Origin: Desulfatitalea tepidiphila | GTDB taxonomy: Bacteria; Desulfobacterota; Desulfobacteria; Desulfobacterales; Desulfosarcinaceae | Direction of reading: 5' to 3' | NCBI RefSeq assembly: GCF_001293685.1 | Contig: NZ_BCAG01000006.1 | Location: forward strand, 558,001-622,000 | DNA: 64,000 bases | Part shown: one piece after another, positions 8,776 through 17,731 of the stretch | Numbering within the stretch: position 1 is the stretch's first letter | Layout of the letters: every line of letters begins with the position of its first letter | Translations under genes and position numbers: made by a program | The notes under the pieces: model-generated | What the model was told of the DNA's origin: nothing | The model's input: only the letters and a program-made list of their open reading frames with translations | Database searches by the model: none

Positions 8776-8907
8776 GTGCGGTCGGACATCGTCAAGGCCC
8801 TGACCGACTTTTTGTCCGGGCAGGCGAATGCCTGGCCTGTCAAGAGAACGTCCGTGAATAAATGGAAGGAGCGATCTGCAAATGAATCTGGTGGATTTGT
8901 ACCGTGA
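8776..8907 (+). CDS. Possible 43-aa upstream ORF overlapping the acyl-CoA synthetase start
   Basis: A short frame starting with GTG 5 bases after a perfect AAGGAGG and running past the ATG of the next gene, ending at TGA 8905-8907. The peptide begins VRSDIVKALTDFLSG. It might be a leader peptide whose translation affects the downstream start at 8882, or a chance frame after an orphan Shine-Dalgarno sequence. Nothing in the peptide is recognisable. Confidence 0.25.
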   Translation: MRSDIVKALTDFLSGQANAWPVKRTSVNKWKERSANESGGFVP

Positions 8908-10648
8908 CGCCATGGCCATCAACGGCACCTCTGATCATTCGCTACGACAGTCCAGGGCAGAGGCGTTTTTCGAAACCATCCGGAAAGCGACAATCCCGGA
9001 AAAATTCAACTGGGCGGCGGAGATTTTCGAGGGCGTGCACGTGCGCGAGCGCGGCGATCAGGCGGCCTTGATCTGGACCGATCTGGAAACGGGTGCCGAA
9101 GCGCGCTTCACCTATGCCCAGTTGGCCGCCAAAGGCAACCAGCTGCTCAACTGCCTGCGCAAGCACGGCGTGGATCACCATGGCAACATCTACATGATGG
9201 CCTCCATCGTTCCGGAGACCTGGTTCGCCAGCTTTGCGGCCGTCAAGGGTGGTCTGGTGACCGTGCCCACCGCCACCAACATGACCATGCGGGAACTCGA
9301 ATACCGATTCAAGACCTATGCGCCTGACGTGATCCTGGCGGACGAGGCGGCAACGGCTGTGCTGGACGAAGCTCTGGCCGCGGCCGGAAAAAAACCCAAG
9401 GTCAAACTGGTGCTCGGCGAAAAGGCCGGCTGGACCCCGTTTGAGGCCATCGCGGCGGAGGACGAACACGCCCAGGCCGCGGATACGCGCAGCGACGACA
9501 TGCTCTTCTGCTTTTTCACTTCGGGCACCACGGGCCAGCCCAAACGGGTGGCCCATACAGCTGTCTCCTATCCCCTGGGCCATCTGTCCACCGCCCTGTT
9601 CATCGGCTTTCAACCGGGCGACGTCCATCACAACCTCAGCGCGCCAGGCTGGGCCAAATGGGCCTGGAGCAGCTTTTTCGCCCCGCTGAACGTAGGTGCA
9701 ACGGCCACCGGCTTCGCCTTCAAGCAACTGGATGGCAAGGCTTACATCGATGCGGTCACCCGCCTGGGCGTGAACACCTTTTGCGCACCGCCCACCGCCT
9801 GGCGCATGTTCGTGCGTCTCGATCTAAAAGGCTTCGATTTCAGCCGCCTGAAATCATCGATGAGTGCCGGCGAACCCCTCAATGCGGAAATCATCGAAAT
9901 GTGGAAACGCCATACCGGCACGGAGATCCGCGACTTTTACGGCCAGACCGAATCCACGGCCATGATCGGCAATCCGCCTTGGATGGAGGGCCGCATGCGC
10001 TACGGTTCCTTCGGCCGGCCGTCGGGAATGTACGATGTGGTGCTGCTCGACGACGAAGGTCAGGAGATCGTACGTCCGGAGCAGACCGGGCACATCGCCG
10101 TGCGGGTGGACCGGTGGCGTGCGGTGGGATTGTTCGGTGAATACATGGGCGACCCGGACAAAATGGCGGCCGTGTTCAGGGGGAATTACTACTATACCGG
10201 CGACCGGGCCTATTTCGACGGCGACGGCTATTGGTGGTTCGTGGGCCGGGCGGACGACGTGATCAAATCGTCGGATTACCGGGTCGGTCCCTTCGAGGTG
10301 GAAAGCGCCCTGGTGGAGCATCCGGCAGTGCTCGAAGCGGCGGTGGTGGGCAGTCCGGACCCCAACCGCTACCAGCTGGTCAAGGCCTTTGTCATTTTGA
10401 ACAAAGGCTATGAACCCTCTCGGGAATTGGCCCTGGATCTGTTCCGCCACACTATGACCATCCTGGCCAAATTCAAAATGCCGCGCATCATCGAATTCGT
10501 GGAGGCGCTGCCCAAGACGATTTCAGGCAAGATCCGGCGCATCGAGCTGCGCGAGGATGAGATTATCCGCAAAAACAAGGGCGCCACGCCCAAGCAGACC
10601 GAGTTCTTCTACAAGGATTTCCCGGAATTAAGCAGCCGGAGGGATTGA
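8882..10648 (+). CDS. Acyl-CoA synthetase (AMP-forming, medium-chain/ACSM-like)
   Basis: A 588-residue ANL-superfamily ligase that activates a carboxylic acid with ATP and CoA. The P-loop motif FTSGTTGQPK is at about residue 210, the YGQTESTAMIGN motif (A5) at about 355, the YYYTGDRAYFDGDGYWWFVG segment (A7/A8) at about 440-460 and the catalytic Lys near the C-terminus in KTISGKIRRIEL. The tryptophan-rich WAKWAWSSFFAPL and this C-terminus resemble acetyl-/medium-chain (ACSM) synthetases. The start ATG is preceded by GGAAGGAG. It is monocistronic, with a hairpin downstream. The substrate (fatty, aromatic or short-chain acid) is open. Confidence 0.88.
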   Translation: MNLVDLYRDAMAINGTSDHSLRQSRAEAFFETIRKATIPEKFNWAAEIFEGVHVRERGDQAALIWTDLETGAEARFTYAQLAAKGNQLLNCLRKHGVDHHGNIYMMASIVPETWFASFAAVKGGLVTVPTATNMTMRELEYRFKTYAPDVILADEAATAVLDEALAAAGKKPKVKLVLGEKAGWTPFEAIAAEDEHAQAADTRSDDMLFCFFTSGTTGQPKRVAHTAVSYPLGHLSTALFIGFQPGDVHHNLSAPGWAKWAWSSFFAPLNVGATATGFAFKQLDGKAYIDAVTRLGVNTFCAPPTAWRMFVRLDLKGFDFSRLKSSMSAGEPLNAEIIEMWKRHTGTEIRDFYGQTESTAMIGNPPWMEGRMRYGSFGRPSGMYDVVLLDDEGQEIVRPEQTGHIAVRVDRWRAVGLFGEYMGDPDKMAAVFRGNYYYTGDRAYFDGDGYWWFVGRADDVIKSSDYRVGPFEVESALVEHPAVLEAAVVGSPDPNRYQLVKAFVILNKGYEPSRELALDLFRHTMTILAKFKMPRIIEFVEALPKTISGKIRRIELREDEIIRKNKGATPKQTEFFYKDFPELSSRRD

Positions 10649-10663
10649 TGCCGGATAAATGCC

Positions 10664-10694
10664 GGGCCGGAGGAATGTCTCTTCCCTCCGGCCC
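10664..10694 (+). terminator. Hairpin terminator after the acyl-CoA synthetase gene
   Basis: GGGCCGGAGG pairs with CCTCCGGCCC (10 bp, with one bulged base on the way to an AA/TT pair). It lies 16 bases after the stop codon. A weak T-run (GGTTTT) follows about 13 bases later, so termination may be partial. Confidence 0.5.
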
Positions 10695-10752
10695 GTCGCG
10701 TTAATGGTTTTGGTCAGGCGATGTTCGTCGCGGATCATCATGATATGAGGGT

Positions 10753-11850
10753 CTATCTCACCTTCATCTCAACCGGCGGCGCTTCCTGGGATTTGGCCAG
10801 GTGAGCGAGTTGCTCCCCGGTCAGCGGCGATCCGAATCCCACATACTGCCGCACCGGTTTTTCGGGACGCTTGATGGGAACCCAATTGCCCTCCACCAGG
10901 TCCTGGTATACGAAGTCATAGTCCACGCTGTCCACCACCGGAATGACCCCCTTGAGATTCATCAGTTTATTGTCTTCAAACCAGGTCATGCGAAGGCTGC
11001 CCTTGGCCGCCTGTTTCATGATGTCGGTCGCATGACAAGCCTGACATTTCTTTCCCTCCGCGGTGACGGCGTGGCTCATATGAGGGGCGAACATCAGGAA
11101 GGTTTTGTCCCCCTTGGCCACGAAGGTCTGCATGCTGGCAGAGGTCACCTTGCCCTTGTAGTTCATGAGAAAGAGCCAGCCCGAGACTGGGATCGCTTTG
11201 CGTTTTCCGGTCTTGACCATATGGTCAAAGTGGCAATTGGTGCAGCTGACCACGTGACGGATATGGCACGCCTTGCAGTCGAGTTTATCATGGTGAACGG
11301 TGTGGGCTTCGGTGGGCGTCACGTCCTCGTGGCAATTCTCGCACCGGGTATCCATTGCGCCCTCCTGCTTCATCGAGACGAATTCGGTCCCATCACCGTG
11401 CATCTCCAAGGCGGAGTGGCAATCCGCGCAGACCATGCCGGCAGCCACGTGGACATCGGGCTGCTTCTCCTTGTGGTTGATGCCGATCATGGCCTTTTCC
11501 CGTCCATGGCACTCGAGGCAGAGATTCTGGCTCCGGCCGGCGGCGGTGGAGTATTTATACAACTTGCACTCCTTCTGTGATATCTCGGCCTTATGGCAGC
11601 GATCGCACCCGCCTGCATGGCAGTTCTTGCAGGTCAGGTCGTTGTAAGGCACGCCGGTGAGCTGCTCCAACCCACCCTGTCCCTTGCTGTACCAATATTC
11701 CATTCCCTTGGCCGTGTAGTGGAGACTGGAGAGGTAGAAACAATCCTTCTCCTTGACATCCTTCGCGGCTTCCTGCGCTGCGCCGGAAATGAGAAAGACG
11801 CCAAACACCAGACCCGCAACTCCCATAGCTATTAAGACTGCCTTTTTCAT
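10753..11850 (-). CDS. Octaheme cytochrome c, periplasmic
   Basis: A 365-residue secreted cytochrome with a signal peptide (MKKAVLIAMG to about residue 25) and eight CxxCH haem motifs, at about residues 74, 82, 111, 141, 170, 192, 203 and 269. The C-terminal 90 residues lack haem sites. No active-site CxxCK variant of the hydroxylamine oxidoreductase/Otr type is visible, so all eight sites look like ordinary haem attachments. I start it at 11850 (MKK...) because GGAGG lies 4-5 bases upstream; an upstream in-frame start would add five residues. A role as periplasmic electron carrier is inferred. A sigma-54-like promoter precedes it and a sigma-54 regulator gene is divergent. Confidence 0.85.
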   Translation of the reverse strand: MKKAVLIAMGVAGLVFGVFLISGAAQEAAKDVKEKDCFYLSSLHYTAKGMEYWYSKGQGGLEQLTGVPYNDLTCKNCHAGGCDRCHKAEISQKECKLYKYSTAAGRSQNLCLECHGREKAMIGINHKEKQPDVHVAAGMVCADCHSALEMHGDGTEFVSMKQEGAMDTRCENCHEDVTPTEAHTVHHDKLDCKACHIRHVVSCTNCHFDHMVKTGKRKAIPVSGWLFLMNYKGKVTSASMQTFVAKGDKTFLMFAPHMSHAVTAEGKKCQACHATDIMKQAAKGSLRMTWFEDNKLMNLKGVIPVVDSVDYDFVYQDLVEGNWVPIKRPEKPVRQYVGFGSPLTGEQLAHLAKSQEAPPVEMKVR

Positions 11851-11910
11851 ATCGCCTCCCTGCATGTTTTAAGGAATTGGCCATTCATGGGACATCGTTT
11901 TCAATAGACA

Positions 11911-11926
11911 GTCAACAATCGTGCCG
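11911..11926 (-). promoter_or_regulatory. Sigma-54-like promoter upstream of the octaheme cytochrome
   Basis: On the minus strand CGGCAC-GATTG-TTGAC matches the -24/-12 consensus (TGGCAC-N5-TTGCA) with correct spacing. It deviates at the first base and in the -12 dinucleotide. It lies about 60 bases upstream of the cytochrome ATG. The 11851-12300 interval contains no gene I can support. An imperfect palindrome near 11968-11990 (GGTTTCGAA...TTCGAACC) could be an enhancer site. Confidence 0.5.
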
Positions 11927-12300
11927 AAGTGCGGTCGGGAGCGAATTTTTAATGGATTCAAACAGCGACGGTTTCGAAAATCAGTTCGAACCCTTTCTTG
12001 ACGTCATCCAGACGAGATCCACAATTTAATATTTTCAACAGGTTCTGGTTGCGGGATCACCTCCGGAAGGACGGCACTTGAATGTGTTCCAAGACGAACC
12101 AACTGGCGCATATCGAGTTTCTGTGGATATTGCAGGATTGTCGGCGGTGCGACATGGATCGAGTCGATGGGAACCAAATCTCCCGGATGCAAAAAAACGG
12201 GTGCAAAACACACCGTCTTTCGCTAATATAGCTTGTCATTGCACATCTCCCTTTTGAATCATGACATTTGGCATCGCCACCCCCGACGAGGAACCGGCTG

Positions 12301-13671
12301 ATGACCGCAACGCCGCGCTTTACGCCCGAAAAGCACTCACAGATCATCCTCAACAGCATCGCCGACGGGGTCTTCACCGTGGACCTGGATTTCCAGATCA
12401 CCTTTTTCAACTCGGCCGCGGAAAAGATCACCGGCTTCCATCGTGAGTCGGCACTGGGCCGACGTTGCGACACGGTGATGCAATCCAACATCTGCCACAA
12501 TGGGTGCGTGTTGCGAAAAGCCATCGAATCGCGAACCCCGGTTCAAAACGCACCCGTCTATATTCGGCGGGCGGACGACCAGATCATCCCCATTCATGTC
12601 CAGACCAATTTTCTGGAGGATTCGCAGGGGAATCTATTCGGCGGGGTCGAAACGTTCTGGGATTTGTCGGAGGTGACGCGGTTGAGGAAAGCGCTGTCCA
12701 GGCGCCGGTCGCTGAATGACATCGTCAGCAAAAATGTAAAAATGCAGCAGATCTTCTCCGTTCTGCCGCGCATCGCGGCGAGCCACAGCACCGTGCTGAT
12801 CGTGGGCGACAGCGGCACCGGCAAAGAACTCATCGCTCGCGCCATTCATGCCCACAGCCGCCACCGGCGGGGACCCTTTGTGGCCGTCAATTGCGGCGGC
12901 ATGCCTGAAACGCTCTGCGAATCCGAATTGTTCGGCTACTGCGCCGGTGCCTTCACGGACGCCAAAAAGGATAAGCCCGGGCGGTTCGCCATTGCTCAGA
13001 ACGGCACCATTTTCCTGGATGAAATCGGCGACATTCCCAGGGCGATCCAGACCCGTCTGCTGCGGGTGCTTCAGGACAAGTCCTATGAACCTTTGGGTGC
13101 CACCGGGCCGCAACCGACCAATGCCCGCGTCATCGCCGCGACCAATCGGAATATCGATTCGCTCGTGGAAAAAGGCATCTTCCGGGAGGATCTCTTCTTT
13201 CGCCTCAACGTGATCCGATTACGCCTGCCGCCCCTGTGTGAGCGTAAGGAAGACATTCCGTTGCTGGTGTATCACTTCATCAATCACCTCAACGTGCTGG
13301 AGAATCATCAGATTGCCGGGGTCACCCGGGAAGCCATGGCGGCCCTCATGCTCTACGACTGGCCGGGAAATGTACGGGAACTGGAAAATGCCATGGAGCA
13401 CGCCATGGTCTTGTGCACGGGAGATATGATCGGATTGGAGCATCTGCCGGACCACTTGATACAACCATTGCAGCACCGGCAGGCCAGGGACTTGAGCGGC
13501 CTGACCCTCAGGGAGGCCGAAAAGCGGATCGTCGAACAAGCGCTCCAACGCAACCAATGGCGCAAAATGGCCACGGCACGGGAACTGGGCATCGACAAGA
13601 ACACGCTACGCAGGAAAATCCTCCGTTTGGAAATTCAACCGCCCGCTGCCGGACGCCGATCAGACCGCTGA
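12301..13671 (+). CDS. PAS domain sigma-54-dependent transcriptional regulator
   Basis: A 456-residue enhancer-binding protein. It has an N-terminal PAS domain (about residues 10-110, [20 protein letters not shown]) with a cysteine pair region (SNICHNGC), a AAA+ domain with Walker A GDSGTGKE, sigma-54 contact loop GAFTDA (a variant of GAFTGA), Walker B TIFLDEIG and the arginine-finger region, and a C-terminal Fis-type HTH ([17 protein letters not shown]). The start at ATG 12301 has GAGGAA 7 bases upstream. The PAS domain with SNICHNGC could sense redox or bind a cofactor, but this is inference. It is divergent from the octaheme cytochrome and probably its activator. Confidence 0.85.
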   Translation: MTATPRFTPEKHSQIILNSIADGVFTVDLDFQITFFNSAAEKITGFHRESALGRRCDTVMQSNICHNGCVLRKAIESRTPVQNAPVYIRRADDQIIPIHVQTNFLEDSQGNLFGGVETFWDLSEVTRLRKALSRRRSLNDIVSKNVKMQQIFSVLPRIAASHSTVLIVGDSGTGKELIARAIHAHSRHRRGPFVAVNCGGMPETLCESELFGYCAGAFTDAKKDKPGRFAIAQNGTIFLDEIGDIPRAIQTRLLRVLQDKSYEPLGATGPQPTNARVIAATNRNIDSLVEKGIFREDLFFRLNVIRLRLPPLCERKEDIPLLVYHFINHLNVLENHQIAGVTREAMAALMLYDWPGNVRELENAMEHAMVLCTGDMIGLEHLPDHLIQPLQHRQARDLSGLTLREAEKRIVEQALQRNQWRKMATARELGIDKNTLRRKILRLEIQPPAAGRRSDR

Positions 13672-13684
13672 TCCTTCCTCGATC

Positions 13685-14158
13685 TTAAAACACATATTTT
13701 GCCACCAGATAGACCTGCCAGGCGATGACGGCCGAGAAAATCACCGTAAACAGGCTCAGAAACGAGCGCACGCGGATATTCAAACCGCGCAACCGATAGT
13801 AGTTGAGCAGCAGCACGATGGTGACGGCGGCCGCCGTGAGCGAATATTTCACCACCACGAAATAGACCGACCCGGCTTTGAGAAAATAGTCCATGATCGG
13901 GTTGAGTTCGATGGCGCCATGGGACACCAAAAAAAGGGTCATGACCGCGTCGCCGAGGCTCAGCAACAGGATAACGGCGGCCGCGATCAACAGGGGCTTG
14001 GGGTATTGATCGAGCAGGACCACCTTGCGCCGATCCTCCGAGCGCCGCAAATCGCGCCGTCGGCCGAATTTCATGCCCGTGAATTGTTTCTGTGGTCTGC
14101 GTCGGTCCGTATGCGACCGTCGTTCCACAAAAGGCATTGATTCGATGGCATCGGGCAT
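13685..14158 (-). CDS. DUF5658-like membrane protein
   Basis: A 157-residue protein with a basic, arginine-rich N-terminus (ERRSHTDRRRPQ, GRRRDLRRSEDRR) and three hydrophobic segments at about residues 55-80, 95-115 and 130-152. The stretch LSLGDAVMTLFLVSHGAIELNPIMDYFL is split here as LSLGDAVMTLFL and GAIELNPIMDYFL and is typical of the DUF5658 family, whose function is unknown. It is convergent with the sigma-54 regulator (13 bases apart). Confidence 0.75.
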   Translation of the reverse strand: MPDAIESMPFVERRSHTDRRRPQKQFTGMKFGRRRDLRRSEDRRKVVLLDQYPKPLLIAAAVILLLSLGDAVMTLFLVSHGAIELNPIMDYFLKAGSVYFVVVKYSLTAAAVTIVLLLNYYRLRGLNIRVRSFLSLFTVIFSAVIAWQVYLVAKYVF

Positions 14159-14532
14159 GGCGGCGTCCTATCGGATGGGGACAAGTCCTGCTTTGACAAT
14201 CCTCGTTCATGGCAGCGGCCTGCATCTCCTGCTCAACCCCCGGCACCCATACCAGAGGCGCCCGGGGGCATTCCCTGATGAAAAAAAAGGAAGCAAGATG
14301 CCGCAGGCCGTCTTCGTGACAAAAAGAAATGCATCAAGAAGTATGCCACCCACATCTTGTTGTTTTCATTGATGCCGCACACAACATGGCCGAACAGACG
14401 CGTGTGATTTATTACCCATGAGGAAATAATTTACACACCTTCAATGCGTCGTTGGCCCCAATGTAGCTGGCCGGCATGACCGCTGCCGGTCCGTCCCCTG
14501 GTCGCGTTGGACACGCGCTGAAATGGATCTTA
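14159..14532. other. Intergenic stretch, nothing recognised
   Basis: 374 bases between the DUF5658 gene and the MacB-type permease gene. I see no convincing gene, RNA or long inverted repeat; short open frames lack ribosome binding sites. Confidence 0.5.
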
Positions 14533-15735
14533 TCACTCGTGCCGCAGGGCGTCGATGGGATTGAGGCTGGCGGCCCGCAGAGCCGGAAAGTAGCCAAACA
14601 ACACGCCGATGGCGGCGGAGAAGGCAAAAGAGAGCAGGTTGATTCCGGGACTGAACAGGTAAGGGATGTTCATCAACCCTGCGAGAAAAATGGAAGCGGT
14701 CGTGGCGAGCACGATGCCGACCAGGCCACCGAGACTCGACAGGACCACCGCTTCGATGAGAAACTGCAGCAGCACCTCCCTCTCCATGGCGCCGATGGCC
14801 AGGCGGATGCCGATTTCACGGGTGCGCTCGGTGACCGATACCAGCATGATGTTCATGATGCCGATGCCGCCCACCAGCAGGCTCACCGCGGCCACGGCGC
14901 CGAGCAGCATGGTCAGAATCCTGGTGGTGCTGGTGAGGGTTTCAGCGATCTGGCGGGTGTCCATGACGCGGAAGTCATCCTCCTCTATGTCGCCGATGTT
15001 GCGCCGTTCGCGCAACAACAGGATGAGCTGAGCCTTGGCGGCGTCGATGGCGGCATTGTCCCGCACCGACACCATGATCCGGTTGATGTCCTGGCTTCCG
15101 CTGAGGCGGCGCTGCACGGTGCGCAAGGGCATCACCACACAATCGTCCTGATCCTGGCCCATGGCCGACTGCCCCTTGGTTTTGAGCAGGCCGATCACCT
15201 CGCAGGCGAATTGTTTGATCCGGATGTCGCTGCCCACCGGATTCTGGCCGCCGAACAGCTTTTCACGCACGGTTTCGCCGATCACGCACACCGCCTTGCC
15301 GGCCCGCTCCTCGGTTTCGCTGAAGTCCCGGCCCGCCGCCAGTTCCCAGTTACCGGCCGGAAAATAGTCGTTGCTGGTGCCGTACACGACGGTGGACCAG
15401 TTGTTGGCCTGGTACACGGCGGTCACACTCTTGGTCACCATGGGCGCGACATGCTCGGCGGGGGTGATCTGCTCGCGGATGGCCTCCAGGTCCAAGCGTT
15501 TGAAGTTGGGGGCGCCCGAGCCGCCCGGTCCGAAACGCTGGCCCGGGATCACCATGAGCAGGTTGCTGCCCATGCTGGAGATCTGGTCGGAAACGGATTT
15601 TGTGGCGCCGTTGCCCAGGGTGACCATGGTGATCACGGCGGCCACGCCGATGACGATACCGAGAATGGTGAGAAAAGAGCGCATCAGGTTTCGCCGGATG
15701 GCGCGCAGCGCCAGGAACAGCGTATTCCATACCAT
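14533..15735 (-). CDS. MacB-type ABC transporter permease
   Basis: A 400-residue FtsX/MacB-like permease. The N-terminal membrane helix (ALRAIRRNLMRSFLTILGIV) is followed by a large periplasmic MacB core domain (to about residue 260) and then three helices with the conserved VGGIGIMNIMLVSVTERTRE and EIGIRLAIGA segments. Unlike E. coli MacB, where the ATPase is fused, the ATPase is encoded separately upstream; the genes overlap by one base (TGATG). It should form a tripartite efflux pump with the adaptor and outer membrane factor encoded upstream. Substrates may be peptides, macrolide-like compounds or lipoproteins. Confidence 0.9.
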   Translation of the reverse strand: MVWNTLFLALRAIRRNLMRSFLTILGIVIGVAAVITMVTLGNGATKSVSDQISSMGSNLLMVIPGQRFGPGGSGAPNFKRLDLEAIREQITPAEHVAPMVTKSVTAVYQANNWSTVVYGTSNDYFPAGNWELAAGRDFSETEERAGKAVCVIGETVREKLFGGQNPVGSDIRIKQFACEVIGLLKTKGQSAMGQDQDDCVVMPLRTVQRRLSGSQDINRIMVSVRDNAAIDAAKAQLILLLRERRNIGDIEEDDFRVMDTRQIAETLTSTTRILTMLLGAVAAVSLLVGGIGIMNIMLVSVTERTREIGIRLAIGAMEREVLLQFLIEAVVLSSLGGLVGIVLATTASIFLAGLMNIPYLFSPGINLLSFAFSAAIGVLFGYFPALRAASLNPIDALRHE

Positions 15736-16439
15736 CAGGTGTCCTCCCCCTTGCGCCGGTCGCTCTCCACCCGGCCGTCGACGAAGCGGATCACGCGCTT
15801 GGCATAGTCAGCAATATCAGGCTCGTGGGTGACCATGAGCACGGTGATGCCTTGATCACGGTTGAATGCCGTGATCAGCTCCATGATCTCCTGACTGGTG
15901 CGGGTGTCGAGATTGCCGGTGGGCTCATCGGCCAGCAGCACGTCGGGCCGGGTGACGATGGCGCGGGCGATGGCCACCCGCTGCTGCTGGCCGCCGGACA
16001 ACTCGGCCTGGGTGTGGTGTTCCCAGCCCAGCAACCCCACCTGCTGAAGGGCGAGACGCGCCGCCTCATGGCGGGCGGCGGCCGGCTCGCGGCGGTAGAT
16101 CAGCGGCAGCTCGACGTTCTCCAGGGCCGTGGTGCGCGACAACAGGTTGAACCCCTGGAAGACGAACCCGAGATAATAGCGCCTCAGAATGGCGCGTTGG
16201 TTGCGCGACAGTCGTTCCACGTGCACCCCCTGAAATTCATAACTGCCGCTGGTGGGGGTGTCGAGGCAGCCGAGAATGTTCATAGCCGTTGATTTTCCGG
16301 AACCGCTGGGCCCCATGATGGCGACGAATTCGCCGGCCTCGATGGCCAGATCGATCCCTTCGAGCGCCTTGAAGGCGGCCGGGCCACGGCCGTAAGTCTT
16401 GGAGATACCGGACAAACGGATCAGAGGGGCCGCACTCAT
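15735..16439 (-). CDS. MacB-type ABC transporter ATP-binding protein
   Basis: A 234-residue ATPase of the LolD/MacB class: Walker [11 protein letters not shown]-loop FVFQGFNLL, signature [14 protein letters not shown], Walker [14 protein letters not shown]-loop MVTHEPD. The start is the ATG at 16439 (MSAAPLIRL), within an ATGA overlap with the adaptor gene; the open frame further upstream is a shadow of that gene. It energises the permease that follows. Confidence 0.92.
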   Translation of the reverse strand: MSAAPLIRLSGISKTYGRGPAAFKALEGIDLAIEAGEFVAIMGPSGSGKSTAMNILGCLDTPTSGSYEFQGVHVERLSRNQRAILRRYYLGFVFQGFNLLSRTTALENVELPLIYRREPAAARHEAARLALQQVGLLGWEHHTQAELSGGQQQRVAIARAIVTRPDVLLADEPTGNLDTRTSQEIMELITAFNRDQGITVLMVTHEPDIADYAKRVIRFVDGRVESDRRKGEDT

Positions 16440-17731
16440 TTCGAACTCCCCAGCGTCTCGGTGATGACCGGCATGCCGGCCTGCAGCGATCCGCCCGTGA
16501 TCTCGGTCAGCCGGCCGTTGGTGGCGCCGGTCTGAACCTCGATCGCCACTGGCCGCCCCTCTTTGAGCACCCACACCCGCGGCCTGCCGTTGGGAGCCTT
16601 GGTCTGGGCCTTGGGTGTCTGCCGCGGCGGCCTTGGCATCAGCGCGCCGACCACGCCGCGGCTCGATTTCTTCGCACCCGCACCGCTTTCGGGCGGTGAG
16701 AAACGTAATGCGGCGTTGGGTACCAGCAAGACGTTTTCCCGCGTCAAGGTCGTGATTTCGGCAGTGCCTGTCATGCCCGGCCGCAACGAGAGATCGGCGT
16801 TGTCCACCGACAGCACGGTGAGATAGGAGATCACGCCGTCCTTTTCCTGGGATCCGAAACTGACCCGGGTGATCACCGCGTCGAAGCTGCGCCCCGGCCA
16901 GGCATCGACGGTGAAGACGGCCTTCTGACCGGCCTGGACCTGCCCCACGTCGGCCTCGTCCACATCCACCTGCAGTTCCATCTTCGCCAGGTCCTCGGCC
17001 AGGGTGAAGAGCACCGGCGCCTGGAACGAAGCGGCCACGGTCTGGCCCGGTTCCACTTCCCGGGCAAGGACCACGCCGTTGATGGGAGAGCGAATGCTGG
17101 CCTTCTGGAGATTGGTTTCGTCCGATTGTAGATTGGCCCGTGCCTGGGACACGCTCGCCCGGGCGCTGGCCGCATTGGCCTGGGCCCGTTTGAGATTGGC
17201 CTCGGCGGTGTCCATTTCGCTCTTGGACGGCACCTTGCCGCCCGAAAGCGCCGAAACCTGACGGAAACGCGCCAGAGCAGCGTCTGTTTCGGCTACCGTG
17301 GCCTCGGCCTGCAACACCTGCGCCTCGGCCGCGTTCAGATTGGCATGCGATTTGGCGACCGCATCCTGCAGCTTGGACAGGTCCAGGCGGGCCAATATCT
17401 GCTCCTTAGCCACCCGGTCATTGACGTCCACGAAGACCTGCTCGATGATGCCGGACAGCTCGCTGCCCACATCCACCTGATTGGTCGGCTGCAGGTTGCC
17501 GGTGGCCGACACCTTGACCACCAGGTTGCCGATGGCGGCCGGCTCGCTCTTGTAGCGCGTTTCGATCGACTGCTCTCCGGAACGCAAGAAGAAAAGAAAG
17601 ATGCTCGCGATCATGATCAAAATGGTAGCCAGCCCGAACCAGAGGCGCTTGGTACGCCCGGCGGCATGGCGATCGACAAGGTGTTGCAGGTCGGGGTTCG
17701 GTCTGTTTAGAGAAGCATGGGAATCGTTCAT
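16436..17731 (-). CDS. MacA-like periplasmic adaptor (membrane fusion) protein
   Basis: A 431-residue HlyD/RND-type adaptor. One N-terminal membrane anchor (about residues 29-47), a split lipoyl domain, a long helical hairpin (NLNAAEAQVLQAEATVAE, with heptads to about residue 195), a beta-barrel domain and a membrane-proximal domain. A proline/lysine-rich insertion (about residues 365-400, PRPPRQTPKAQTKAPNGRPR) is unusual. It bridges the inner membrane ABC permease and the outer membrane factor. The start overlaps the stop of the outer membrane gene by 4 bases. Confidence 0.88.
   Translation of the reverse strand: MNDSHASLNRPNPDLQHLVDRHAAGRTKRLWFGLATILIMIASIFLFFLRSGEQSIETRYKSEPAAIGNLVVKVSATGNLQPTNQVDVGSELSGIIEQVFVDVNDRVAKEQILARLDLSKLQDAVAKSHANLNAAEAQVLQAEATVAETDAALARFRQVSALSGGKVPSKSEMDTAEANLKRAQANAASARASVSQARANLQSDETNLQKASIRSPINGVVLAREVEPGQTVAASFQAPVLFTLAEDLAKMELQVDVDEADVGQVQAGQKAVFTVDAWPGRSFDAVITRVSFGSQEKDGVISYLTVLSVDNADLSLRPGMTGTAEITTLTRENVLLVPNAALRFSPPESGAGAKKSSRGVVGALMPRPPRQTPKAQTKAPNGRPRVWVLKEGRPVAIEVQTGATNGRLTEITGGSLQAGMPVITETLGSSK

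Noticed and set aside
12004-12213. 69-codon minus-strand frame in the cytochrome/regulator gap
   Set aside because: No ribosome site, no recognisable similarity, lies in a probable regulatory region.
14476-15807. Plus-strand frame opposite the MacB permease
   Set aside because: His/Gly/Asp-rich antisense translation, no motif, no ribosome site.
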